Shown here in pieces: positions 29,604 to 40,121 of a stretch of 64,000 nt of DNA. The stretch lies in assembly GCF_014842265.1 (NCBI RefSeq), contig NZ_JACYVI010000010.1, positions 124,001 through 188,000 of the forward strand. The letters run 5' to 3'. The notes under the pieces are model-generated. The model saw nothing but the letters and a program-made list of their open reading frames with translations, made no database searches and was not told the origin of the DNA. A program made the translations under genes and the position numbers. The stretch comes from Pseudomonas sp. CFBP 13711. Lineage in GTDB: Bacteria > Pseudomonadota > Gammaproteobacteria > Pseudomonadales > Pseudomonadaceae. Every line of letters starts with the position of its first letter. Position 1 is the first letter of the stretch.

Positions 29604-30031
29604 TTAAGTGCACCCTTTTTCTGCAACATGAACCGCCGCTCCGCCTTTTTTTGCCCATGGCAGCCTTACGGACGACAGTTCAAATGTCGGGAGTTAAAGA
29701 CTGATTCATCAACCACTGTAGTGACCCGCCAACCTCTGATGATAATGCAAGATTCTTTCATATGAGGATCAGTCGGCGCCTTCCTTAGAAATGCAACGCG
29801 CACCGCTAGATCGCGCGTAGCATGCCGGCGATGGCTTCCAGCGATAGTTGCAGCTCAGGCCCAATGCGTTGCTATGACTGGCCATCACGCCTTCGGCGTA
29901 GCTGAACCGGCGCATGGAATCGCCATTGCGATTGATGTGATATGCGAGTATAGATTCCTGCCCAATAACCCAGGTGAAATCTAAGCTTTACAGCACCTTG
30001 ATTTATAATCAGCCTATCGAGCTTTAGACTA
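29604..30031. other. Rhs relic between immunity genes
   Basis: No gene. On the minus strand 29827-29940 encodes INRNGDSMRRFSYAEGVM followed by ASHSNALGLSCNYRW, a fragment of the Rhs shell broken at both ends. The rest has no recognisable content. Confidence 0.7.
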
Positions 30032-30475
30032 CTAGTGCTGAGTTAAATATCTCTCGACCAAGACATACCCGGAAACACCCATAAGTAAGTAGTCTTGATA
30101 CTCCTCAATAGCCAGCACTCTCACGGGCTCACCACAACGATAGAGATCACCAGCCATATTGAACTCAAGACTCACCAATTTTTGATCTTTTATCGGGCCA
30201 CTTCCAATCACAGGCCACTCTCCAGAAAGGAGTTTATCTACGGCAGTAAAAATCACCTCGAATGTGCCTCTATGGTTCTGAAAACTCAAGTAACTTACGT
30301 CTCCAGGAATCTTTTTTTCGTCGCCTACGGACAAAACGCAGAATGCAAATACTTTTTTAAAGGTTTGTCCTGAACTATTGCGCCCGATCCATATCGCCTG
30401 ACAGACAGCTTGTCGCCCGTCAGCCATCGGTATGGTGAAATAATCACCGCTTCTCACTGTCTGTTTAGAACTCAT
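30032..30475 (-). CDS. Imm26-like immunity protein for the GIY-YIG Rhs tip (copy 1)
   Basis: The 147-aa product starts MSSKQTVRSGDYFTIPMADG, with YLSFQNHRGTFEVIFTAVDK and a closing YVLVERYLTQH. The GD-F-IP-x-DG opening is like that of Imm26-type immunity proteins; that assignment is tentative. Its ATG overlaps the stop of the upstream Rhs-toxin frame (ATGA), the usual toxin-immunity coupling. A close paralogue stands at 39678-40121, also after a GIY-YIG tip. Confidence 0.72.
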   Translation of the reverse strand: MSSKQTVRSGDYFTIPMADGRQAVCQAIWIGRNSSGQTFKKVFAFCVLSVGDEKKIPGDVSYLSFQNHRGTFEVIFTAVDKLLSGEWPVIGSGPIKDQKLVSLEFNMAGDLYRCGEPVRVLAIEEYQDYLLMGVSGYVLVERYLTQH

Positions 30476-32079
30476 AATCCCAGCGCCTTCATCTTTTTCA
30501 ATGCATCAGATAACACGTCACTTCCCCAGCCGGAGCTATGCCCTGCAATATCATACGTTCCAGAATTTGGATTAGTCGGACTGTAGGACCTGATTTTATT
30601 AACTAGATTAGTTACTGCGTTAGTAGACTTAGCCCCGCCATTGAGGTCCATGATCTGTTGCTCAAGAAACTTAGCCTCAGCCTTTGTCAAATTATTATTA
30701 AAAATAACATATTGCTCCAAATGAGCCTTACCATCTGTCACAGCATGTACACCCAGACGGGAAGCGGCATCACCACGGCCAACATATTTTATTACACCAT
30801 TATCGGCAAGGACATAAAGCCCTTGTCCTTTGACAGGATCGTACTTCGCACCAGTACCGCCAGCACTGCGCTGTGACGGTGTCCCCATACAAGGAGTAAG
30901 GCCAAACGGATCGACCCAGGCAATTGTATTGCTTGCATACTGATAAAGATTCCACCCACCAGCAACGCCAATTGGATCTTGAGTAATGAACCGTCCAATT
31001 TCCGGGTCGTAATATCTGAACGTGTTGTAGTGCAGCCCTGTTTCATGGTCAATGTACTGACCCTGAAACCTCAGATTCTGTTCAACCTCATTCAAGGCAA
31101 GCGTCTCGACCTCGCCCCATGCCTTGTACGTCGCCTGCCAAACGATCTGGCCATCGACATCCGTCATCTCAAGCGGAGTGCCTATCTGGTCGGTATGGAA
31201 GTAGTAAAGCTTCTGCTCTGCCTCACCTTCGTTTTGATCGACCCGTGCTAGCGGGGCGTAGCTACCTGGCTCGTAGATGTAGAGGCTGCTCTGTCCCGGC
31301 GACTCCTCGCGTAACATCCGCAGGCCTTGCCAGAGGAATTGCTTGTGGTCGATTCGCCCTTGAATCTCAGACGTCTTTCCAACCCGCCGACCCAGGCTGT
31401 CATACCGATACGTGCCGACGCTGTGCGTCTGGCTGTTGACCATTGTCTCCGCGCGAACAAGCCGGTTTTCGCAGTCGTAGGTAAACGTCTGCAGCTTGCC
31501 CAGCCCTACCCGCTTCTCAATCAGGTTGCCCCACGCGTCGTAGGTATATTCCTGGTCGCGCCATTGCTTGATCCGGTTGTCTTTCACCTGATCAAATTGG
31601 CTGGTGTTGAAATTCAGCCGGTTGGCCGCAGCGTCGTATCGGAACTCTTCGCTATCAACCAACCGCCCAGTGTTACGGCTATGCAGCTGGCCGTTGGCTT
31701 CATATTCGTACTTGATCTCACCGCGCAGTTTGTCCAGCGTCCGAACTAGCTCTCCCGCCGGGTCGTATTCATAGCGCCGGTGAATCGGGTTATATGCGTG
31801 ATCGACCAGCAATGAGGTGTTGATGCCTGGGTTCTGGATCTGCGATAGCTTGTCAGCAGGAATAGTCGACGCAAACTGCCAGCTCTTGCGGCCCATCGCG
31901 TCGTAACCGAAGCAACTGGTTAGCTTGCCCTGGGACCGATAGACCTCGCGATGCAGGTCATCGCGCTCAATATCGCTGATGATCAGACCTACGGAATCGA
32001 ACTGATATACGCGCCGCCGACGCGGTACAGATTGATCAGTGGCTGAACAGTGACACCCTAGATCTCCCTTCGCGGACAC
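30472..32079 (-). pseudogene. Orphan Rhs core fragment with GIY-YIG nuclease tip (copy 1)
   Basis: The 535-aa open frame lacks the prePAAR region and most of the Rhs shell. Homology to the intact Rhs begins near residue 25 (LIISDIERDDLHREVYRSQG) and runs through the core end DPIGVAGGWNLYQYASN. The last ~130 residues are a distinct tip with GLYVLADNGVIKYVGRGD (GIY-YIG motif), a following Arg/His pair and LEQQIMDLNGG with the expected catalytic Glu. The tip is intact and coupled to its immunity gene, so it could be restored by recombination into a full rhs. As it stands it has no secretion signal or obvious promoter and is best seen as a silent cassette. Confidence 0.82.
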
Positions 32080-32106
32080 TGCTCAAGCGGACAAGTGTGG
32101 TTTACT

Positions 32107-32445
32107 TCACCACAGTAGAGCCCATCGACGCCGATTCATAAACCCGACATACTTAGAACTATATATAGGTTCTCCCCCACTTATCTGATGCGGACAAAAG
32201 ATCTCGCTTAGAAACTTTACATACAACACCATCCAAGCTGAATACGAGTCGATAAGTAGCTCGCAAACCCGTTTCCTTTTGAATAGTATTTTTGCCATAC
32301 GTCCATCCCATTCGATCTCGCCAATCTGACCATGCACCGGATCATATTCAGGATTGCGACCACAAACGAGATTTTTCAGCCGATCATAGTTTCTACCATT
32401 CTCGACTACATGCTCAGAGAATATTTTCAAAAGGTCCGATCTCAT
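32107..32445 (-). CDS. Orphan small protein, probable immunity gene
   Basis: The 112-aa product (MRSDLLKIFSEHVVENG...) resembles no family I recognise. AGAGAGG precedes its ATG, and it sits between Rhs relics on the same strand, where every other small AT-rich gene looks like an immunity gene. No toxin tip remains upstream; only a YD-repeat scrap is present at 32748-32822. Confidence 0.5.
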   Translation of the reverse strand: MRSDLLKIFSEHVVENGRNYDRLKNLVCGRNPEYDPVHGQIGEIEWDGRMAKILFKRKRVCELLIDSYSAWMVLYVKFLSEIFCPHQISGGEPIYSSKYVGFMNRRRWALLW

Positions 32446-32747
32446 TCGCCTCTCTAAAGAACCATCAGACGCAGTCTCGTCAAAATCCGCAGCACTTTAC
32501 TTGTAGCAATCAACCTCCCAGCGGTTCATTTTATCCATGAAAATACGCACTGCATTAGTTAGTTTTTCACGCAATTCGCCATTGAGGTCAGTTGAGAAAG
32601 ACGCTGTCATCGAGCAACTCTCCATTTCTACATACGTTTTAAAAATATCTTGGTCGGCCGGGCGCCGCCATTGCCGTATTTGAACAGCAATTCTACATCT
32701 ACAGGCCCGTTGTCGAAGCGGATACTCCATATGCACAATTCCTGAAG

Positions 32748-32822
32748 GGACCGTTTCGGTTGATCGCTTCAGTGAGCTGAAGGTTGTCGTCGTAGCGGTA
32801 ATGGGCGAGGTTTCACCGGAGA
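32748..32822 (-). pseudogene. Short Rhs YD-repeat relic
   Basis: Read in the right frame this stretch gives LAHYRYDDNLQLTEAINRNG, matching YRYSDDGQLSEVINRNG of the intact Rhs. It lies inside an open frame (32497-32835) in a different phase, which is therefore not a natural gene along its whole length. Confidence 0.75.
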
Positions 32823-32981
32823 TTTTATTGACCACATAATTCAGTTAGGTCAGGCCGAACTTGGTCAGTAGCCGCGCTGATTACGCGGCCTCTCAAAAAA
32901 CCACTACTATTGATAAAGATTCAACCATTAATATTCAGTTTATGGAAACCATGTTTACATGCCACCCTATTAACTAAAGTC

Positions 32982-33614
32982 CTACCTACTGCCCAAGGGG
33001 CCTAGTAACCCTTCTATAAGCTCTAGGTCAAATGATTTGTTTCTAATAATCTTTTTGTTGGTTTTTATCTTTTCAACCACTTCCTCACTTATGATTTTTG
33101 GATTACAAGCGACGGCACAATGAATAAACACTGCCGGATATGCATAGTCGGTAGGTGAGTGCAAAACATCCTCGATGGTCCTAGGGCCTGGCACTATACA
33201 CCCCGTAATCATAGGGATATAGTAACTCTCCAGAGAGTTCCTAATTCGTTTACAAACAGACCCAACTTCTTCCGGAGGTGGAAGATAGATGCTGCCGTAT
33301 ACGTTATCGCTAAATTTTTTATCCTGTCTTCCAGACGTCGTAAACGCAAAGCATGCATCGCTAAACAAATGACTTTTGTAAGGAGGGTCAATTTTAGAGG
33401 AGCACTCAAAGATAGGGCCGCCAAAAACGCGGCCATTAAGGATATAGGCATTAGACTTTACCAAGTATTGAAAATCGAGCTCTGCAACAACTTTTTTTTC
33501 GTAGATAAACCTAACACCACTTTTCAAAACCTTAATCGATATTTCAGAACCCGCTATACCTTTAAGCTCCTGCAAAAGCTCATTTTCAAAATAAATTCGA
33601 TTTTCTTTATTCAT
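32982..33614 (-). CDS. Immunity protein for the PD-(D/E)XK-like Rhs tip (divergent copy)
   Basis: The 210-aa product begins MNKENRIYFENELLQELKG and is clearly homologous along its length to the protein at 50256-50885 (shared GRVFGGPIFEC, FTTSGRQDKKFS, RTIEDVL-SPTDYAYP), with many substitutions. Each copy follows a matching nuclease tip. Here the toxin is frameshifted but the immunity frame is open, suggesting that it is kept under selection. Family name unknown. Confidence 0.75.
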   Translation of the reverse strand: MNKENRIYFENELLQELKGIAGSEISIKVLKSGVRFIYEKKVVAELDFQYLVKSNAYILNGRVFGGPIFECSSKIDPPYKSHLFSDACFAFTTSGRQDKKFSDNVYGSIYLPPPEEVGSVCKRIRNSLESYYIPMITGCIVPGPRTIEDVLHSPTDYAYPAVFIHCAVACNPKIISEEVVEKIKTNKKIIRNKSFDLELIEGLLGPLGSR

Positions 33615-33617
33615 AAA

Positions 33618-35310
33618 TCACCGATACTTTAAAACGTTGATAGTGGCATCATGTATCGCACCCTTGCCACCTAGATCTTTACCTGGCTTGCCCTTAGTGT
33701 CAACTTTGAAGGTTCCCGCCGTACCTCGAGATGTTTTTATAGTACCACCACCCAAATGCTGCGCAGTGTTAGCTGGACTAGACATATCGTAGACCCCAGA
33801 GGCTTTCTGGTTTTTTGTGAGCCCTCCAGAACCATGCTTTCTCGAAAACATGAAGGTTCTCATGCCCATCTTTTGCAACAATATCAGCGCGAACTCTACT
33901 GCCATTAACCTTCATTGTCACCTCTTGAGCGACAACCTCATACCCATTCTGTTCGAGGTCATGGACGGCCTTAGCCGTACCTTTGTCCCCACTTACGGAG
34001 CTTTTGCATAGGCCAAAAGGATCTATCCAGCTAGTGGTGTTGGGACCATATTGATATAGGTTAAATCCACCTAATAACCCAATCGGATCCTGCGTTAGGA
34101 ACCGACCAACCTCTGGATCGTAATACCTGAAAGTGTTGTAGTGCAGCCCCGTTTCGTCGTCGATGTATTGACCCTGAAACCGCAGGTTCTGCTGGACTTC
34201 ATTTACGGCAAGCGTTTCAACTTCCCCCCACGCCTTGTAGGTTGCCTGCCAGACGATCTGACCGTCGACATCCGTCATCTCAAGCGGCGTGCCGATCTGG
34301 TCGGTGTGGAAGTAGTAAAGCTTCTGATCTACTTCACCTTCGCTTAGGTCCAGGCGCGCTAGCGGCGCGTAGCTTCCAGGCTCGTAGATATAGAGGCTGC
34401 TCTGCCCAGGCATTTCTTCACGCAACATCCGCAAGCCTTGCCAGAGGAATTGCTTGTGTTCTGTCTCGCCGTTTATTTCGGAGCTTTTGCCAATCCGGCG
34501 GCCCAGGCTGTCATACCGATACGTGCCGACGCTATGCACTTGGCTATTAACCATCGTCTCAGCACGCACAAGCCGATTTTCGCAGTCATAGGTAAATGTC
34601 TGCAGCTTGCTCAGCCCTACCCGCTTTTCAATCAGGTTGCCCCAGGCGTCGTAGGTATATTCCTGATCACGCCACTGCTTGATTCGGTTGTCTTTCACCT
34701 GATCAAACTGGCTGGTGTTGAAGTTCAGGCGGTTGGCGGCAGCGTCGTATCGGAACTCTTCGCTATCGACGAGTTTGCCCGTGTTACGGCTATGCAATTG
34801 GCCGTTCGCTTCATATTCGTACTTGATCTCACCACGCAGCTTGTCCAGCGTCCGAACTAGTTCGCCCGCCGGGTCGTACTCATAGCGCCGGTGAATCGGG
34901 TTGTATGCATGATCCAACAGCAACGAAGTGTTGATGCCCGGGTTCTGGATCTGCGACAGCTTTTCCGCCGGTAACGTCGATGCGAACTGCCAGCTCTTGC
35001 GGCCCATCGCATCGTAGCTAAAGCAACTGGTGAGACTTCCTTGAGACTGATACACCTCGCGATGCAGGTCATCGCGCTCCATATCGCTGATCAGCAATCC
35101 ATCGAGATTAAGCTGATGCAAGTGGCCGCTGGCGTAGTACAGGTGATTGAGATGTTGGCCCGTCGGCAAGGTCCGCGTGGTCAGGTTGCTGAGCGGATCT
35201 TATTCGTAGGAAAGCGCACCTTGCGGTGCGGTCTCCTTAATCAATCGGCCCAGCAGGTCGTAGGCAAATTCCAGCTTCTCTGCGCCGATGCCGAGGTTTT
35301 ACCAATCACG
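33618..35310 (-). pseudogene. Broken Rhs fragment with frameshifted PD-(D/E)XK-like tip
   Basis: The 463-aa Rhs frame (33778-35169) continues in the intact tip's pattern to HVFE, then jumps frame; the rest (KHGSGGLTKNQKASGVYDM...) is read from 33839 down to 33618. Compared with the intact gene at 50889, two bases are missing at about 33840, exactly between Glu and Lys of the E-x-K motif. Upstream, a tyrosine codon has become TAA near 35200, and homology ends near 35310. The piece has no N-terminus. Confidence 0.85.
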
Positions 35311-35444
35311 TTAAGCAAACGCTCAATAGACCGTAAACAATCACGCTAGTCATAGCACTATTGCAGTTCATGGCCAATCGCGAAAGTTAACATGTGCTAA
35401 CCAGCTCTTGACGTCCAAACCTAGGCATGGCCCTCGCTCATACC

Positions 35445-35786
35445 TCAATAAAAATCATCGTTCTCTAAATAGTAATTGATGGCATGAATATAATCATCGA
35501 GAAATGATTGTTCTTTTTTTTCTCGCTGAACATCAATAACGTTTTGGAAGATTTCGACGTCAAAGAAATATCGAGCATCGTTTTGGGTCGCTAAGACAGG
35601 ATTCCCTTCCTCATCCAGATCCTCTAACTCATCATCTCCGATCAAAAGCAGAATCTCCGCATGCTCAGGGTCCGCCCTCCACTTCTTCCGATTAATATAT
35701 AGGGTCCCGAACTTGTCAAGCCTCTCAGTATCTGCGATCAAAGCTGCAAGGTCTTTGTAAACTATCATATTCCCTATCTCCTTCAA
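35445..35786 (-). CDS. Immunity protein for the WHH nuclease Rhs tip
   Basis: The 113-aa acidic protein starts MKEIGNMIVYKDLAALIADT (or at the internal Met before IVYKDL) and contains DDELEDLDEEGNPVLA. It is adjacent to the toxin stop at 35787, so the two are one transcription unit. Its relative at 29259 has lost its toxin. Acidic composition fits binding of a basic nuclease. Cognate inhibition is inferred from position. Confidence 0.7.
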   Translation of the reverse strand: MKEIGNMIVYKDLAALIADTERLDKFGTLYINRKKWRADPEHAEILLLIGDDELEDLDEEGNPVLATQNDARYFFDVEIFQNVIDVQREKKEQSFLDDYIHAINYYLENDDFY

Positions 35787-38700
35787 TTATCTGCAAGCAC
35801 TACCGCCACCCCATCGCTTACGCCCACCCTCTCCTTTGGAGTGATAGTCAAGGTGACGAGATTTATGGTCTTTCATGTCTACCAGTTGCAATAAACCTCC
35901 AACTTGGCCGTGATGATGCCACGTCGTGCCAGGGAAGGCTTTTCCTCTGAACGTACCTCGCGTTGTCGGCGCAACATGCTTCTCGATCCCTGGGTATCGA
36001 CCCTCAAGATTCGCTCTCAAAGCAGGATCGTTTTTCATCGCGTAGTGCAACTGGCGGTTCGATTCGCCGAAATGCACTGGATCAGGGAGCCTATACATTT
36101 CGCGCGAAGGTAACTTCGCCTCGAAAAAGACATCGTAGACTCCTGGGTTCGAGCTTGCTAAGCCCAAAGCATCGATCCACCCAATGGGATTTAACCCATA
36201 CGAGTAAAGATTATCTCCCCCCAATAACCCAATAGGATCTTGCGTTATAAATCGTCCCACCGCCGGATCGTAATACCGGAACGTGTTGTAGTGCAGCCCT
36301 GTTTCTCCGTCAAAGTACTGACCCTGAAACCGCAGATTCTGCTCAATTTCACTCACGGCCAACGATTCGACTTCACCCCAAGCCTTGTAAGTCGCCTGCC
36401 ACACGATCTGGCCGTCGACATCCGTCATCTCGAGCGGCGTGCCAATCTGGTCGGTATGGAAGTAGTAAAGCGTCTGCTCTGCCTCACCTTCGCTCTGGTC
36501 AACCCGGGCAAGTGGCGCGTAGCTTCCTGGCTCGTAAATATAGAAGCTGCTCTGCCACGGTGTTTCTTCGCGCAGCATCTGCAGGCCTTGCCAGAGAAAG
36601 TGCTTGTGCTCAGTCTGGCCATCAATCTCGGACGTCTTGCCAACCCGACGACCCAAACTGTCGTACCGATACGTGCCCACGCTGTGCATCTGGCTGTTAA
36701 CCATCGTTTCAGCACGCACGAGACGATTTTCGCAGTCATACGTAAACGTCTGCAGCTTGCTCAGCCCTACCCGCTTCTCAATCAGGTTGCCCCACGCGTC
36801 GTAGGTATATTCCTGATTGCGCCATTGCTTGATGCGGTTGTCTTTCACCTGATCAAACTGGCTGGTGTTGAAGTTCAGGCGGTTGGCCGCAGCGTCGTAT
36901 CTGAACTCTTCGCTATCAACCAAGCGCCCGGTATCACGACTGTGCAATTGGCCGTTGGCTTCATATTCGTATTTGATCTCACCCCGCAGTTTGTCCAGCG
37001 TGCGGACCAGTTCGCCTGCTGGATCGTACTCATAACGCCGATGAATCGGGTTGTAAGCATGATCGACCAACAGCGAGGTGTTGATGCCTGGATTCTGGAT
37101 CTGCGACAGCTTGTCAGCTGGCAATGTCGATGCGAACTGCCAGCTCTTGCGGCCCATCGCGTCATAACCGAAACAACTGGTGAGCTTGCCTTGGGACCGA
37201 TAGACCTCTCGATGCAGGTCATCGCGCTCCATGTCGCTGATGAGCAGACCGTCAAGGTTCAGTTGGTGCAGGTGGCCGCTGCCGTAGTACAGATGATTCA
37301 GGTGCTGACCCGTCGGCAATGTCAGCGTTGTCAGGTTGCTCAGCGGATCGTATTCGTACGTCAAAGCACCTTGCGGTGTGGCTTCTTTTACCAAACGACC
37401 CAAGAGGTCATAGCTGAAGTCGAGCGTCTCTTCAGCAACACCGAGCTTCTTGCCAATGCTTGAAGGCAGTCGGTGAATGCTGAGCAACCGATCCGCGTCG
37501 TCATATACGTAATCCTGCCGCGCATCTTGATTGACCTTCGCCAGCAAGCGGCCAATCACATCACGCTCAAATTCCGTACTCCGCTGCGGCCGCTCTGCCC
37601 GCTCCCCATAGCCGATTTCTTCAACCCGAGTCAGATGCCCGCCCAGGTTGTAGCTGAACCGCCGCGTCAGGTTATCGATGCGTTTCTCTTCGATCAGTCG
37701 GTCCGACGCATCGTAAGCAAACTCATAAGCCGCGTTGTTTTCATTAACCAGTGCCGTCAGCCGAATCGCTTTGTCGTACTCATAGCGAATGCGCTGTCCC
37801 TTCGCATCCTGTCGGCTAGAAGGGAGCCCGCGTGCAGTACGCAACAACCGCGTGGTCTGGCCCTTGCCATCGGTGTGTGTGAGCACCTGACCCAATGCGT
37901 TGTAGGTAAACGATTCGGACGTTCCATCCGGGTGCTCGATCCGCACCACTTCACCGTCGGGCTTGCGCTCAAGTCGTGTCGTCTGATTCAACGCGTCGGT
38001 GACGGCGATCAGATGAGCCCGACCGTCATAGCTATAAAACGTGCTTTTGCCCGAACAATCCTGAAACCGCTCGACCTGCGCCAAGCCATTCCACCACAGG
38101 TATTTCGATTTGTAGGTCGCATCGATAATGGTGTGCGGCAGACCCTCTTCGCTGTTGAGGTATTCAGTCTTGTGGCCCAGCGGATCGATCTCGGCGACAA
38201 GGTTGCCTTTGTCGTCGTAACGGGCTTTCCAGACGCTGCCGTCCGGGAAGGCGGTTTCGGTGATCAAGGTGGTACTGAGGTGGTAGCTGTAGGTGATGCT
38301 TCGACCGAGCGGGTCGGTCTCTTCGATCAGGCGCGAGAAATCATCGTACTTGAATGTCAGGCGATTCCCGTCGGGCAGGCTGATGCCGGTCGTATTCCCC
38401 GCTTCATCCAGATCGATGGCGTAACGTTCGCCGCCAAAGTCGCGACTGGCGATGACCCGTTTGTCCTCGTTGTACTGCACTTCCAGCTCGCGGCCAAGGA
38501 CGTCGAAGGCCCAGGACGTTCTGCTCTTGAAGTCATAACGAAAATGAAAGTGTTCGCCATCACTGGTCCAGTGCTCGACGACCCGCGGCTGGCCGTCGAT
38601 GGTTTCCCAGCGATAGTTGCAGCTCAAACCCAATGCGTTGCTGTGACTGACCATCATGCCTTCGGCATAACTGAACCGGCGCATGCAATCGCCATTGCGA

Positions 38701-39590
38701 TTGATCACTTCGATGAGTTGGCCGTTGTCGTCGTAGCGGTACTGGACGAGCGTTTCCACGGCCAAGTTGTCGACGATGCGTTTGACGTCGCTCAGGCGGC
38801 CCAGCGGGTTGTCGTAATGCAGGTGGATCCGCACACCGCCCGGCGCGCTGATGTCGGTAGCGTGCCTTCGACCGTGCGGGTGAAATGCAGGTAATGACCC
38901 AGCGCATTTTCCAGACGCTGCAACGGCATCGAGGTGTTGTCGTCCGGCACTTCGCCGAAGTAGAAAAACACGTTGTCCAGAGTTTGCAGCAGGTAGTGCC
39001 CACCGAGGGTGCGTACCAGATGAATCTGCTCGTAGGGGTTGTAGATGCGCTCGCCGGGCTCGATGTCGACAAAGGGCACGCTGCGGCCCTGGTTGTCGGT
39101 GAGGTACAAAAAGCGGCCGCTTCTGCGCAGGCTTTGTTCCCAAGACACCACCCAGCCTTGGCCCAGGATGCTGTCGACGGTCAGGTCGCTTGCGTAGGAG
39201 CCATCAGATCCCGGCAAGACAAAATCGGTCTCACCCGAGTCCAGCGATATTTTGCGGCCTGTTGTGAGGTCCACGGGATTGCCGATAATCCCCCCAAGAC
39301 TTTCCCGACAACGGGGCTAAAGACGTGCGGCCCGCGAGGTAGCTGGCGGCAACGATGGCGCCGAACCGCAGTGTGCAAGGGCCCTGCAGTCTCCAAGCCT
39401 TGCGTCAACCCCAGCTTGGCTACTGATACCACCGCTTTGACCATTGATGCGACGATCATCAGCGCGTCTACAACGACGAGAAGCCAGCCGGGAATCTGAT
39501 CGTCAATATCGAGGTATTGAACCGTCCAGCCCCCGATGAACACATCGTCCGAGCCGGATGAAATCCTGACACCGGGGGTAAGCGTGTCAT
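35787..39590 (-). pseudogene. N-terminally decayed rhs gene with WHH (HNH-superfamily) nuclease tip
   Basis: The main 3-kb frame covers the YD-repeat shell from TDISAPGGVRIHLHYDN (about 38860) to the core end DPIGLLGGDNLYSYGLN. The ~125-residue tip has FPGTTWHHHGQVGGLLQLVD and the His-rich HKSRHLDYHSKGEGG, typical of the Tox-WHH group. Upstream the reading frame shifts near 38860 and again near 39200-39300, and the gene lacks the membrane/PAAR start (the remnant begins near SGSDDVFIGG). It is the most complete displaced copy, but it cannot make a loadable effector without repair. Confidence 0.85.
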
Positions 39591-39677
39591 AGCGGCATGG
39601 GGAGTATTGATTCCTGCCCAACAACCGCGCTGTAAACTTAGCTCCCCTCTCTAATTAGCCTGTTGGCATCTCGACTA

Positions 39678-40121
39678 CTAGTGCTGTTTTAAATATCTGT
39701 CGACCAATACGTACCCAGCCACTGCCATTTCCAAGTAGTCTTTATACTTCTCACCAGGGAGCACTTTCACAAACTCGCCACAAACATACAGGTCCCCTGC
39801 CATGTGGAACTCCAAATTTACCATTTTATGATCTACTATTGGACCACTTCCAATCACAGGCCACTCCCCAGAAAAAAGCTTATCCACGGCGGTAAATATC
39901 ACCTTGAAAGTCCCCCTGTGATTCTGAAAACTCAAGTAGCTTACTTCTTCAGGAATATCTTTTTTATCTCCTACGGACAAAACGCAAAACGCAAAAACTC
40001 TTTTAAATGTTTGCCCTGAGCTATTTTTTCCGATCCAGATAGCCTGGCATATGGCTTGTCTCCCGTCAGACATCGGCATGGAGAAATAGTCACCACTATT
40101 TACCACCTGCTTTAAACTCAT
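39678..40121 (-). CDS. Imm26-like immunity protein for the GIY-YIG Rhs tip (copy 2)
   Basis: The 147-aa product (MSLKQVVNSGDYFSMPMSDG...) is a close paralogue of 30032-30475, sharing VSYLSFQNHRGTF, AVDKLFSGEWPVIGSGPI and the C-terminal RYLKQH. Substitutions cluster in the C-terminal third. It overlaps its toxin frame by four bases, as copy 1 does. Confidence 0.72.
   Translation of the reverse strand: MSLKQVVNSGDYFSMPMSDGRQAICQAIWIGKNSSGQTFKRVFAFCVLSVGDKKDIPEEVSYLSFQNHRGTFKVIFTAVDKLFSGEWPVIGSGPIVDHKMVNLEFHMAGDLYVCGEFVKVLPGEKYKDYLEMAVAGYVLVDRYLKQH

Noticed and set aside
32497..32835. A 112-aa minus-strand gene
   Set aside because: Its first half is an Rhs YD-repeat relic read in the wrong phase, so the frame as a whole is accidental. 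The last ~40 residues might be the end of a lost gene, but support is too weak.
36240..38894. Plus-strand open frames of 400-470 aa inside the Rhs region
   Set aside because: They mirror the minus-strand Rhs frames and recur at every Rhs copy (for example 51711-53501). No independent protein motif was found.
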